Source of the DNA: Hypsibius dujardini
Lineage: Eukaryota; Tardigrada; Eutardigrada; Parachela; Hypsibiidae
NCBI GenBank assembly: GCA_001579985.1
Contig: LRSR01006750.1
Location: 1-64,000, forward strand
Length of the DNA stretch: 64,000 bases
Reading direction: 5' to 3'
This document shows, in pieces, positions 14,101 to 27,126 of this stretch. The number at the start of each line of letters is the position of its first letter. Positions within the stretch are counted from its first letter, which is position 1. The notes beneath the pieces are model-generated. The model was not told the origin of the DNA, did no database searches, and saw only the letters and a list, made by a program, of their open reading frames with translations. A program made the position numbers and the translations under genes.

Positions 14101-17100
14101 CTATTAAAATGAAGAAGAAGCGGTTTAACTTCCTGGGCGAAGATATCGTCCTGCGCTCGAGTGTGGGCTTCTTCATCACTATGAACCCCGGCTACGCTGG
14201 CCGTACCGGTCAGCTATCTTGTTTTCAAAGCTGCAAACCCTTTTGAGCTAATACCATCATCTTACGGTGTGGTTATATTTTTCTTAATTAGAGCTTCCTG
14301 AAAACTTAAAAGCACTCTTTCGTCCATGCGCCATGGTCGTGCCGGTAAGTATTGCTGCTCCAACAGACACAGAGGATAAACAGATAGGCAGACAGTCAGA
14401 CAGACAGACATAAAGACCTAATGATTGACAAGACAGGCAGGCAGATGTACAGATATGGTTGTTGAATAGGACCTGAGTGGTGTTTTGAAAATAGGATTTT
14501 GAATTGATTGCCGAAATTAATCTGGTGTCGAGAGGTTTCATTAACGCCAAACTACTTGCTCGGAAGTTCGTCACTCTTTATAGTCTCTGCCGAGAGTTGC
14601 TGTCCAAACAAGCACATTACGATTGTGGGTCGAGGTTTGAGTAAAACAGTTCGATTGCATTTTCTATTGAAATTTACCTGGAAATTATTTTCTGAAGGGG
14701 GTCTTAGAGCCATCAAGTCTGTCTTGGTCGTCGCAGGCGCTCTGAAGCGTGCGGACAAGGATCGGTCAGAAGATCAGGTGCGTTTCCAAACATTCTTGAA
14801 CATTACTTTAAATATTGTATCAATGAAGGTTGTTGCAGGTGTTGATGAGAGCGTTGCGTGATTTCAACATTCCCAAGATCGTCGCTGAGGACATGCCTGT
14901 CTTCATGGGCCTGATTGGGGACCTCTTTCCCGCCCTCAACGTACCCCGAAAGCGTGACCGCGAATTCGAGTTGCAGATCAAGAAAGCCACCCTCGACCTC
15001 AAACTCCAGCCGGAGGACAATTTCGTTCTGAAGGTTGTTCAATTCCAGGAGCTTCTCGACGTGAGACACAGTGTCTTCGTGCTTGGCGCCGCCGGTGTGG
15101 GCAAGACTCAAGTGTGGAAGACCCTACAGAAAACATACCATAATGCGAAAAGGAAGCCGGTCGTGTCGGATCTCAATCCGAAAGCCGTAACGAATGACGA
15201 GCTGTTTGGGGTGATCAATCCTTTAACGAGAGAGTGGAAAGACGGTAATGTATATTTCATGTCTGTATATTTACGATCTACCTCCCATGTCGCCAGTGTG
15301 CTTGTCTATGTGACTGTCTGTCTGTCTTTTTCCGACTGTCTGTTGGTATGTCTCCCTTTTTTCTGTATACCTGTCTGTTTCTTTTGTCGTAAGTCTGCCT
15401 CTCTGTTTGAATTTCTGCCTGCCTGTCTGTCTGTCTGCCTGTTTGCATGTTGGTCTGTCTGCCTGCCTGTCGATCTGTCTGCTTGTTTATTGTCTGAATG
15501 AATGAACATCTTCCTTTCCGGGTGTATGTGTCCTTCAGGTGGCTTATGCTCGTAGGTTTGTTTGCCGTGATTATGCGGGATTTGGCAAACATTACGGGAG
15601 ACGGACCCAAGTGGATTGTCCTCGACGGTGACATCGATCCCATGTGGATTGAGAGTCTCAACACTGTGATGGACGATAACAAGGCATGCATTGTGTCAAA
15701 CATGATCATATTCGTCTAAACGTTGTCGCGTAATTTTGAAGTATAATTGTCCATTAGTAATTTTTTGCTTGCGCATTTACTTTGCCAGTTCTAATGCTTC
15801 CCTTTGGTGTTTAGGTCCTGACGCTGGCCAGTAACGAGCGGATCGCCCTGACGCCCCACATGAGACTGGTGTTTGAAATAAGCCATCTGAGGACCGCCAC
15901 ACCGGCGACTGTCTCGCGTGCTGGTATCCTCTTCATCAACGTTACAGACATCGGCTGGGCTCCGTAAGTTTATATTGTTTGTATTTGCATCGCATGGAAC
16001 TAGGACTACTGGCTGATAAAACAAACGAGCAGTTAGAGACATACCGGGTGCGGGAGAACTTTTGGCACTACACTAAAATTGCTGAATGTGACCCTATATA
16101 AACTGATAAAAACATTTATCCTTTATTTCGAAAGAAGACCAATAGGTCTGTGAAACATTTGTTCGGTTGGACGTTGGGGCAGGAGCAGGACAGGTGCTAT
16201 GTGGGGCCTCATTGATTTTTTTCTTGTACATAGATCTATAGTTTGCCGTTTTGGTTTTTTAGATTCGCTTAAAAGTTGAGGGAGATCTAAAATACGGTCC
16301 ATGGGACAAACTATAGCAGTGTTGGTTCTTGGTTTTCCGAAACAACTCTGATTAAACAACCTTAATCTTGATTTTAAAAGTGATTCGGATAGCCATCAAA
16401 GTGGGCTTTCCAGTGCAAAAAATATTTTGTCAATAGCACACACACAGTTGAGGCGAGGGCTTGCAAAGGCTAGTGCCAAAAGCATTCCCGCATGCGGTAC
16501 ACTCGTACTCAGACAGATAGATGAGACATCTCTGACGACGGCGGCGTTTGTTATAGATCCGTGTTTTCGTGGATGAATGCGCGAGAGAATCCGGCTGAAA
16601 AGCAGCTGCTGGCGCAGCTCTTCGACCGCCACGTTCCGTATTTGCTAGACGCTGTGAAGACCTCTCTTAAGATGGCCATACCTATCCCGGAAATCAGTAT
16701 CGTCCAGACTTTGTGTAGTCTTCTTGATGCTCTGTTGCCGCAACAGCAAGTCGGTGCGGAGTTGAATAAGGAGACGTATGAGATCTGCTTCCACTTTGCG
16801 TGTATTTGGGCCTTCGGAGGACCGCTGCTACAAGATCAAGTAAGCTGTGATATCTGCATGTTTTCTGTCTGCAGTGTGTCTGTCCACTCTCCTTTTGCCT
16901 ATATCTCGTCTATCTTTTTGTCTATTTGTTTTTCTGTTTACGCTGTTTGTCTGTCTGCCGGTCTGTTTGGCTGTCAGTCTGTCTGATTCCACGCCTGCTT
17001 GCCTTTTTGACCGGTTGTTTGTGTGGATGATTAACTGTCTGACCATCGGTTCATAAGTCAGCAAACCACTCTCTCCTTCTCTTTGTCTGTCTCAACAACT

Positions 17101-20100
17101 TCTTAATCATAATTCAATTTCTTTCAGGCAGTTGACCAAAAAGTAGAATTCAACTCCATCTGGAATCAGGAGTTTAAGACATCGAAATTTTCTGGTCTCG
17201 ATTCAGTCTTTGATTATTTCTACGATGACAAGACAAAAGAGATTCTTCCGTGGACCAGTGCTATTTTGCCATTTATATTGGATCCCGGGCTGCCGCTCCA
17301 GGCAAGTGCTTCTGTCCATATTGTGATCCAAATCATTGTTTGAAAAGCTTCTCATTCAGACTCAACTCGTTCAAACGGCTGAGACAGTGCGAATTCGTTA
17401 TCTGCTGAACCTGCTGGTGCGAGTCAGAAAGCCAGCCATGTTGGTGGGTCCTGCAGGCTCCGGCAAATCAGTGCTGATGAGCGACTCGCTGAAACGTCTG
17501 CCAGCCGACAATTATGCGGTGACGCAGATTTCCTTCAACTTTTACACCACTTCTATGATGTTGCAAAATATGATGGAGAAACCGCTGGAGAAGAAGTCGG
17601 GAAGAAGTTACGGCCCGGTGGGGAATAAGCGGATGATCTACTTCTTGGACGACATGAACATGCCCGAGGTCCGTCTAAATGGAATCATTGTAAACCATTA
17701 GCACTCAGACAGCTAAACAATATACTGAAGACGGGCAGGCAGCGGACAGGCATGTTAGCACACAGATAGATAGGCAGGCAAACACACAGACCCACATGCA
17801 GACAGAGGCATGTAGATAGACGGACACACAGAGTAGAAAAACAGATATATATAGACACATAGACAAATATACAGGCAGGCAGAAACACATGCCTACAGGA
17901 GCAGGCAGACAGACCGACATAATAGACACAGGCACGCAGACAGACATGCAAACTTGCAGACAGACAAACATACAGCCACATACACAGACAGTGGCAGACA
18001 GGCAAGCAGACACACATGCAGGCATTCAACAAGGAAGACTGGCAGACAGACGACACGCATATAGACAGAGACACAAACAGACAGTTAGCAGAAAATTGAC
18101 TGAGATAACTCATGCATTTGCCAAAGGCAGTCATATTCTTTGTTTTTTAACGTGTCATTATTTTCCCTTTGCTTGACAGGTGGACAAATACGGAACCGTG
18201 CAGCCTCACACCATCATCAAGCAACATATCGACTATGGTCATTGGTATGATCGGCAGAAGCTGTTTGCTAAAGACATTCACAACTGTCAGTATCTATCCT
18301 GCATGAACCCAGCGGCTGGTAGTTTCACGATCATCCCCCGTCTGCAGGTAGGAAACCAAATCCGATTAATCTGGCTATCTCATCAGCTCAACTTGTAATG
18401 CTCTATGCTCGATATCTTTCAGAGGCACTTCTCTGTCTTTACAATCGGGTTCCCGTCCAGCGACAGTGTGCACAAAATCTACGGGTCTTTTGCGCAACAG
18501 CATTTTGAAAAGGGGTTCACGGATCCGGTTAGGAATACCCTCAACGGCATCCTAACCGCAGCACTGGCACTGCATAATACCATTTCAACGTCTTTCCTAC
18601 CGACCGCCATCAAATATCACTACATTTTCAATCTCCGAGATTTGTCGACGGTTTTCCAAGTACGGTCTAGGTCGTATTCAGACAAGAAATAATAATTCAA
18701 CAGACGTGACAGACAAGCAGACAGACAGAAAGACAGACACAGTTAAACAGACAGACATAAAGACACAGACAGACAGACAGACAGAGAGACAGAGAGACAG
18801 ACAGACAGACAGAGAGACAGACAGACAGGCAGGCAGGCAGGCAGAGCTTGCGGCTGACTTTTGATTAAGTTGAATGATTTTAGGGTTTGCTCTTTGCCCG
18901 ACCTGAGATAATCAAAACTAAGGAGGACTTGGTTAAACTATGGATGCACGAAAGCACCCGTGTTTACTGCGACAAGTTGATTGGGAAGAAGGACATGGAC
19001 TTATACAGCAAAATCCTCGGGGATGTGTCTCTAAAGTCAAAGTTGATATTGGAGGCCAATATTAAATTTCTTCCGCATTGTCACTTCGCACACGGGATCG
19101 GCGATCCCAAATACGCTTCAGTAAAGAGCATTTCGGACATCCAGAAGATCTTGACTGGAGCATTGTCGTTGTATAACGACGAGCTGCCCGCGATGAATCT
19201 CGTACTCTTCCAGGACGCCATCGAACACATGTAAGTTGAGTCCGATTATTTCCAAGACTTGAAGTCTGCTCTCATTTTTGCTGTGCTTCTCCGTCATCTT
19301 TTGTCTGAATGTATCTTTCTCTCCCACTCCGTCTGTCCATTTGCCTATCTGCTTTTCATTTTCTGTGACGGTAGATATCTATGTATCTAACTCTTCCTCT
19401 CCCATCTTGATCTTGCAACCTTTTTTGGGTGTTACCAGTTGCCGCATCAACCGAATCCTGGAACTTCCACGAGGGAACGCTTTACTGGTCGGTGTCGGTG
19501 GTTGCGGAAAGCAGAGCCTCTCTCGACTGGCCGCCTACATTAGCGGACTTGAGGTCTTTCAGATTACACTGCGCAAGGGATACGGAATCAATGATCTAAG
19601 GGTAACGTTTTTGCCCACTGAGTGATGATGCTGATAGTGAAGCGCTTTTGTCTTCCAGGCTGATTTGGGCGAGGTCTTCCGGAGAACTGGCTTGAAAAAC
19701 GAGAACGTGGTGTTCCTCATGACAGACAGTCAGGTGCCGAATGAGTCCTTCCTTGTGCTTATCAACGATCTCTTGGCGTCCGGTGAAGTTCCCGACCTAT
19801 TTGCACCCGACGAGATTGAGGACATTGTCAATGCGCTGCGCAATGAAGTTAAGGCGAATGGACTGAATGACGACAACGCCGGTTGCTGGCGGTACTTTTT
19901 GGACCGCGTTCGACGCAACCTCAAGGTGTAACTGGTTTAATTGTCTCATGTTTCATCTCCATGCCAATATGACTGTCTGTTTATTTTTCTGTCTCTTTAC
20001 ATGTTTGTCTCTCTGTCTGTTTATCTGCCTGCCTATCTCTATGTCTGTCTATTGTCTGTCTTTCTGCCTGTGTACCTGCCTATCTACCTGCCTGCCTGCA

Positions 20101-23100
20101 TGTCTGTTTCGCGTCCTGTTATTCTGTCTGTTTGCTTGTCTGTTTGCTCGTCTGCTTGGTTGGATGTCTGTCTGTCTGTGTCTGCCTATTTGTCTGGCTT
20201 GCTGCCTTTCTGGCGGCTGGAGCATATGGCTCAATGTTTGCGTCTCTGTTGCGCACCTAATTTTGTTTGCTGAGACTGATTTTTCATCTCTCCTAATGAT
20301 TTCAGATAATTTTGTGCTTTTCACCCGTTGGGCCGACCCTTCGCATGCGTAGTCGTCGTTTCCCGGCCGTGACGAATTGCACCAGTATCGACTGGTTCCA
20401 CGATTGGCCGCAGGACGCCCTGATTTCTGTCAGCAAAACCTTTCTTCAGAATTTGGAAGTCCTACCGGTAAGGCATCCTTTGATTTATTCAGGCAGCAAT
20501 CAAGTGAGTCCCACTCTTGGACCCATCAGGTTCCATGTCGCCACTTGACTTCTTTGTTCAATAGCTTATCTAACTGTCTGGCAGCAACTTTATGCTGTGC
20601 CTTGTTTACGTTGTCTGCCCTGCTGTTTTCCCGTTGTTGCCTAACAGAATGCTTGTCGTGTCTGGTGTCTGGTTGTGCCTTGACTGACTCGTCTGAATAG
20701 TGAGTTATCTGCCTCGGCACAGTTGTATCAGTCGATGGAATGTCTGAACGTCTATTTAATTGGTTGTATGTTGCTAAGTACATATCAGAACAGTTGATTG
20801 TATTATTTACCTGAATGTTCTCTGTCAGTCTTTCTGTTTTGTCTGTTTGTATATTCTTAGTTACTTAACTGCGTGGTTTGTCTTAGCCTTGCTGTTTGAA
20901 TGGTTGATTGTCTGGTTTAATTTTTTTGCTGTCTGCATATGAGCCCATAGTGTGAATGGTGGTTTGTAGGTTCCTCTACGCGACCCAATCGCCCAGTTTA
21001 TGGCCTTTGTCCATTCCACAGTCAACGACATCAGCGTGGTGTATCTGCAAAATGAGCGTCGCTACAACTACACTACCCCCAAAAGCTTCCTCGAACACAT
21101 TCGCCTGTACACCGCCCTGCTGGCCAGCAAGGCGCAAGACCTGCAGACCAAGATGGGCCGACTGGAAAACGGTCTGCAGAAGATTCGCAGCACTGCCACC
21201 CAAGTGGACGACATGAAGGCCAAACTGGCGACCAAAGAGAAAGAGCTGGCCTTGAAGAATGAGGACACTAGTCGACTGATTGAGATTGTCGAACGGGAGA
21301 CTCACAAGGTGACTAAGGAGAAGGAGGCTGCTGATACGGAAGCTAAGGCAGTGTCCATTGTGGCTGCGGAAGTTACACAGAAACAGAAGGACTGCGAAAA
21401 AGACCTTGCTGCAGCTGAACCCAGTTTGAGAGCTGCATTGGCTGCCCTCGATACACTGGATAAGGTATAGTTTATGTATCTGTTTGCCTGCCTCCCCTTG
21501 TCCGTTTAGTCTATTTGCATACACGATTGTAAGATTTATGGCAGTCATTTTGGCAGTCTTTTTGTGTGTCTGTTTGGTAGCCTACTTGCTCGGTTGCCTA
21601 TTTGTCTATCTGCTTATTAACATGTGCTTTTGCTTCCAGACCAATTTGACTGAGTTGAAGTCGTTTGGTTCGCCGCCTCTGATTTGCGTGGATGTTGCTG
21701 CTGCTGTCATGATCCTCCTCGCTCCCCACGGAAAGGTGCCTAAAGATCGCTCCTGGAAGGCTTGCAAAGTCATGATGGCCAAAGTTGATCAGTTTCTTGA
21801 CCAGCTGCGAAACTACGATAAAGAACACATTCCTGACAGTTGTCTGAAGGCCGTCGATCCCTACCTTCATCGGCCAGAATTCGATCCGCCTCAGGTGGAG
21901 TCCAAGTCTAAGGCTGCCGCCGGTCTTTGTTCTTGGGTCAAAAAGTACGAGTCTCACTTTGAAAAATTAATGGAGGATATTTAATTAACGAAATACTTCA
22001 AATACGTTATATTTATACTTAAATTCAGTTTAAATTCAGCTAATTTAATACATCCTGTTAAAAATACTTATGATTTACTAGTATTTGTATATTCATTTTT
22101 TTAAACTATTTATATTTTGCTATTAGTTCCTATTCATTTATTATCACCTAAAATGTATTTTCTTTTGATGTTAGCATCGTGAACTACTATCGTGTCTACT
22201 GTGACGTTGAGCCCAAGCGGATCATTTTAGCGCAGGCCAACACTGACCTCTCGGAGAAGCTCGGTCGTTTACAAGATGTCCGTAACAGATTGGCGAAATT
22301 AGAAGCCGACCGTGATAAGCTGCAGGCACAGCTGAACGAAGCCCTGGCGGAGCGTAACAAATCCATGAAGGAGACTGAAATCACCAGTCGCATCATCGTC
22401 CTTGCCAATCGACTGAGTACGTGATCCAGTGGAAGAGTGTTCGTTCTTATTGGTGATAGCCTGACAAATTAATATTCAGGCAAGCATACATGCGGGTAGA
22501 CTAGCAGACAGGCAGAAAGACAGACAGTCACACAGATAGACCAATAGATAAACAGACAGACAGACAGACAGACACATTGTGCACTTTTTCGACATGACTA
22601 ATTGTTTTCTTATTTATGTAGTGGGTGGATTGGCGTCTGAGAACGTCCGCTGGGCAAACCAAATCCAGCAGTTTAAGAAAAACGAAGAGTCCCTGCCCGG
22701 TGACGTCCTCCTTGTGTCGGCTTTTGTCTCCTACGTGGGAAGTTTCACCCGGAAGTACCGCCAAATTTTGATGGAGGACAAGTGGAAGCCCTTCCTAAGA
22801 AAGATGACAGTACGATTGTTTGCCTTGCTTAGTGAAACATTAACGTAACCTGTTTTTCTCGCAGCCAAAAGTTCCACTGACGCAAGGCATCGATTTCCTT
22901 TCCATCCTAACGGATGACGCCATCATTGCCAACTGGAACAATCAAGGTCTCCCAAGCGACAGGATGTCGACGGAGAATGCCGTCATTGTGAGCACTTGTG
23001 AGCGTTGGCCGTTGATGATCGATCCCCAGCTGCAGGGCATGCGCTGGGTCAAGGGCATGTACGGGGATCAGTTGCAGGTCATCCGGCTCGGTCAGAAAGG

Positions 23101-26100
23101 GTCAGTAGCGTACTCAGCTCATCTTTTTTAGTCCACTTTTTCCTTTTGAGCTTTTTTCCCTGACAGTAATTAGCATTTGGATGATGTTTTTTACAGATAT
23201 CTGGATCAGTTAGAGTACAGTATTTCGTCTGGATTGCCGACTTTCATCGAGAATATCGAGGAGTCGCTGGACCCGATTTTGGATCCCCTCATTTCGCGAA
23301 ATACCCTCAAGAAGGGCCGGTAAATCCGTCGCATTAACTGCCTTTCTACCTGCGCAAAACAAACAACACAACAGTCTACATACTGACTCATTACAAAAAA
23401 GTCCTATAGGTTTAAACATACTCACTTATTGGCAGTGGCCAATCATTTTGCTTGGTATCACCAACACTTTTAATAATTTTAAAACCTTCCTAAAATTATT
23501 GGTATCACTAATACTCTAAGTGGTATTACTTTTAGTTTTAATACTTCTTTAATTTAACATTGTTAATAGTTTGCTAAAAGTACTCTTACCTTACTATCGC
23601 TAACACTTTTAGTTTGAAAAAAAATGTTTGCGGTTTACAATATTGCATTAAAACCCTATGCATAAATTACTTGACAATTTAAAATTTAACTTTAAATTCC
23701 AAATTAAGTACATTGGTTACCTTGTAATTTAAAAAAGTCATTTGATGTAGACAGTCTTATTCAAAATTTTAGAGCGTTAAATATGTAAAATGTAAATAGA
23801 CATTGACTTTTATCCTTTAAATTCTACACATTGACATTGTCACATTGTTACGAGTCTAGACATTGACTTTAAATTCTAATTGCGTTGTTTAACAAATAAT
23901 TCGTAAAATGTAACCTTATTGATGTTTGTCTAGTGCCATCAAAATGGGAGAGAAGGAGATCGAGTACCACCCGAAATTCCGTTTGATCCTCCACACCAAA
24001 ATGGCCAATCCGCATTACCGTCCGGAGATGCAGGCCCAGGCAACGTAAGTCTCACCTGCAAACTTCTTTCTTTTCTCTTGCATTTCATTTACATAGCAAA
24101 TAATTATCTAATATTTTTTGTTTGTTGCGAATAATTGTAGGCTGATCAACTTGACGGTTACACGAATCGGTCTGGAGGATCAGTTGCTGGGTGCGGTCGT
24201 CCGAACCGAACGTCCCGATCTGGAACAACTCAAGTCTGACCTAACCAAGCAGCAGAACGACTTTAAGATCACGCTAAAACGACTGGAAGACGGTTTACTG
24301 CGGCAACTTTCCGCCGCGGAGGGCAATTTTCTGGGCAATGTGGCGCTGGTGGAGAGTCTCGAGCTGAACAAACGTACGGCTATTGAGATTGAGGCCAAGG
24401 TGGCCGAAGCCCTCATCACCGAGCACAACATCAACACGGCAAGGGAGACGTACCGTCCGGCCGCGGCGAGGGCCTCGCTGCTCTACTTCATCCTCAATCA
24501 GATGAACAAGGTTAAGACATTTTCCTAAATCTTCCCCCAGATAGTCAAACGAATTACGTCAACTTCCAATTAAAACTAAAACTAAGCTAAACGTTTCAAT
24601 GACCGATTATGGTTTAGCATTTTCAGGGTTTTTTCCTAAAACTCAACTAAAAGTTTTAGTGAATAAGCTGTGTAAAATTTTAAGTTTTGTGTTAAAAACG
24701 GACTACAAGTTTTAGTCACTAAATTTTTTATTTTTGCTTTTGAATTTTTAGGAAGACTAAGCTCCGAGATTCACTATAGATTTTATTGGAAAAACAAATA
24801 AAAGAAATATTTGACTGAGTTCACCCTGAAACCAAATAGAAAAGCTAGCAACAACGATTTCTTAATGCACTGGTGTGTCGGCTGCGGGTGCACTGCGAGG
24901 GATAGCGTCTCCAATAGCATGTGAAAGAGTAGAAAAATGCCATCGCCAAAGATGTCTTGTAAGATGTAGATGGGCCATGTTTGTTGTACTTTTACGTTTG
25001 AGAAACTTGCGTGGGCTTAATTTACTTTAAAAGTAATGTTGATTTATGCGAGACAAATACTAATCAAATTTTGTCAAGGCACTTCGCTTTTTTTAACATT
25101 TTTGCCTTTAATTGGCCGACATATTTCCGCTTTGCATCCTAGTATTAAATTACAGTACGATTAATGTACTGTTTTGCACTGGCACTGCGTCTACATCCGG
25201 CATAGTTTACTCATAATGCAAGACAAACTTATTGAAAATATTTTTTTCATCACACTTTTTACTTTTTGTCTCTTTGACTTTCAAAAAATAAAGAATTTTT
25301 GGGGGAAGACATTTTATAGACGTGCTCTGTTGCAGATGAACCCAATCTATCAGTTCAGTTTGGAGGCTTTCAACGTGGTGTTCCGCACGGCCATCGCCAA
25401 GGCCACTCTCGCGGAGGATGTGGCGTTACGCGTGAAGAACCTCATCGAGTCCATCACCTATCAGGTCTTCATCTACACCACTCGTGGACTCTTCGAACGG
25501 GACAAGATCATCTTCACCGCTCAAATGACCTTCCAAGTATCATTAACATACCACTTTTTTGGCTATTCGCTGTCTGTACATATGTCTTATTTTCATTTCA
25601 AAAATATATTACGAAATTTTGGACGTATTAAGACATGAATATATTTAAAAGATATTTATATTAATAAATTATAGTTAAAAATATTAATATTAATAAAATG
25701 TAACTAAAAATACTAATAGTAATACTTGAAAAATAATGATTATTTGATTTGTTATTTTTATTTAGGTTCTTCAACAAACGAAGGACATGACCGCAGCAGA
25801 ATTGGACTTTTTCCTACGCCTACCGAGTGATCCGTCAATCAGCTCGCCAGTGGAGTTTTTGAGCGATTACTCATGGGGAACCGTTAAGGTAAGGCTCATT
25901 ATAATTGATGTTTGGCTTGACCTTGATTGCTCTCTCCGGACTTGAAGGCTATGTATGTTGTCTCTGTGTTCAGGCTTTGGCCGCGACGGATGATTTCAAG
26001 AACCTCGACAAGGACATTGAAGGCTCCGCTAAGCGCTGGAAGAAGATTGTCGAGTGCGATAATCCAGAGCGCGAGAAGTTGCCGCAGGAGTGGAAGGGCA

Positions 26101-27034
26101 AGTCGGCTCTGCAACGCTTAATGATTATGCGAGCCCTCCGGCCCGACAGGATGATTTATGCTGTCAAGTATGCCCTGGCCTAACCGAGTTTAGACGGATA
26201 GGCACATAGACGTACATACATACCGACCAAGAGGTCGGCAGAGAAGACACACAGATAAATCACCAGGCAGGCAGGAAGACAGCACATAGACCTAGAGACA
26301 GACACACAGACTGACCTTACAGACACACACAGATGCAGACAGAGATATAGACATATACGCAGTAGGTAGTTAGGCAGACAAACAGACAGAAATATGTTTA
26401 GTCAATGGTATTTGACATGTTATTCCATTTCAGAGTATTCGTGGAGGAGAAGCTCGGTGAACGCTATGTTGACAATCGCACCATGGAGTTTGCCCGGTCT
26501 TTCGAAGAGTCTAGTCCGACCACGCCCGTCTTCTTCATCCTCTCCAGCGGTGTGGACCCCTTAAAGGATGTCGAGGCACTGGGTAAAAAGATCGGCTTTA
26601 CCGCTGATAACGGCAAATTCCACAACGTCTCTCTGGGCCAGGGCCAGGAACCAGTCGCTGACCGGGCACTGGAAGTGGCCGCCGAAAACGGTCACTGGGT
26701 CATTTTACAGAACATTCACTTAGTGAAGAATTGGCTCCCGAGTTTGGAGAAGAAGTTTGACCTTCTATCACCGACTGCTCACAAGGACTTCCGGGTGTTT
26801 ATGAGCGCCGAGCCTGCACCAGTTCCTAGTGCTCACATCATTCCACAAGGGTTGCTAGAAAACTCCATCAAAATTACAAACGAGCCTCCGGTAAGGTAGA
26901 CAGTCAGACATTGAGACAAAATGACATGCAGGCAGACAGACAGACACACAGCCAGTCAGTCAATCAGACAGACAGACACAGACACAGACAGACAGACAGA
27001 CAGACAGACACACAGACACAGACACACACACAGA

Positions 27035-27126
<92 letters not shown>

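Larger units (their letters stand above)
6815..16995. repeat. CTGT/ACAG tracts in dynein introns, 6.8-17 kb
   Basis: Plus-strand CTGT-type tracts lie at about 6815-6990, 10205-10300, 12598-12725, 13145-13200, 13790-13920, 15290-15505 and 16855-16995. ACAG-type tracts lie at about 7735-7935, 9485-9640, 11425-11600 and 14365-14460. All fall between exons and are mostly degenerate with short pure cores. They are listed together because each has the same make-up. Confidence 0.8.

Noticed and set aside
17685-18134. Minus-strand frame of about 150 codons rich in CLSVCLSVC
   Set aside because: It is the translation of an ACAG/CTGT tract inside a dynein intron. The same pattern appears at every such tract on both strands and has no start context or splice support.
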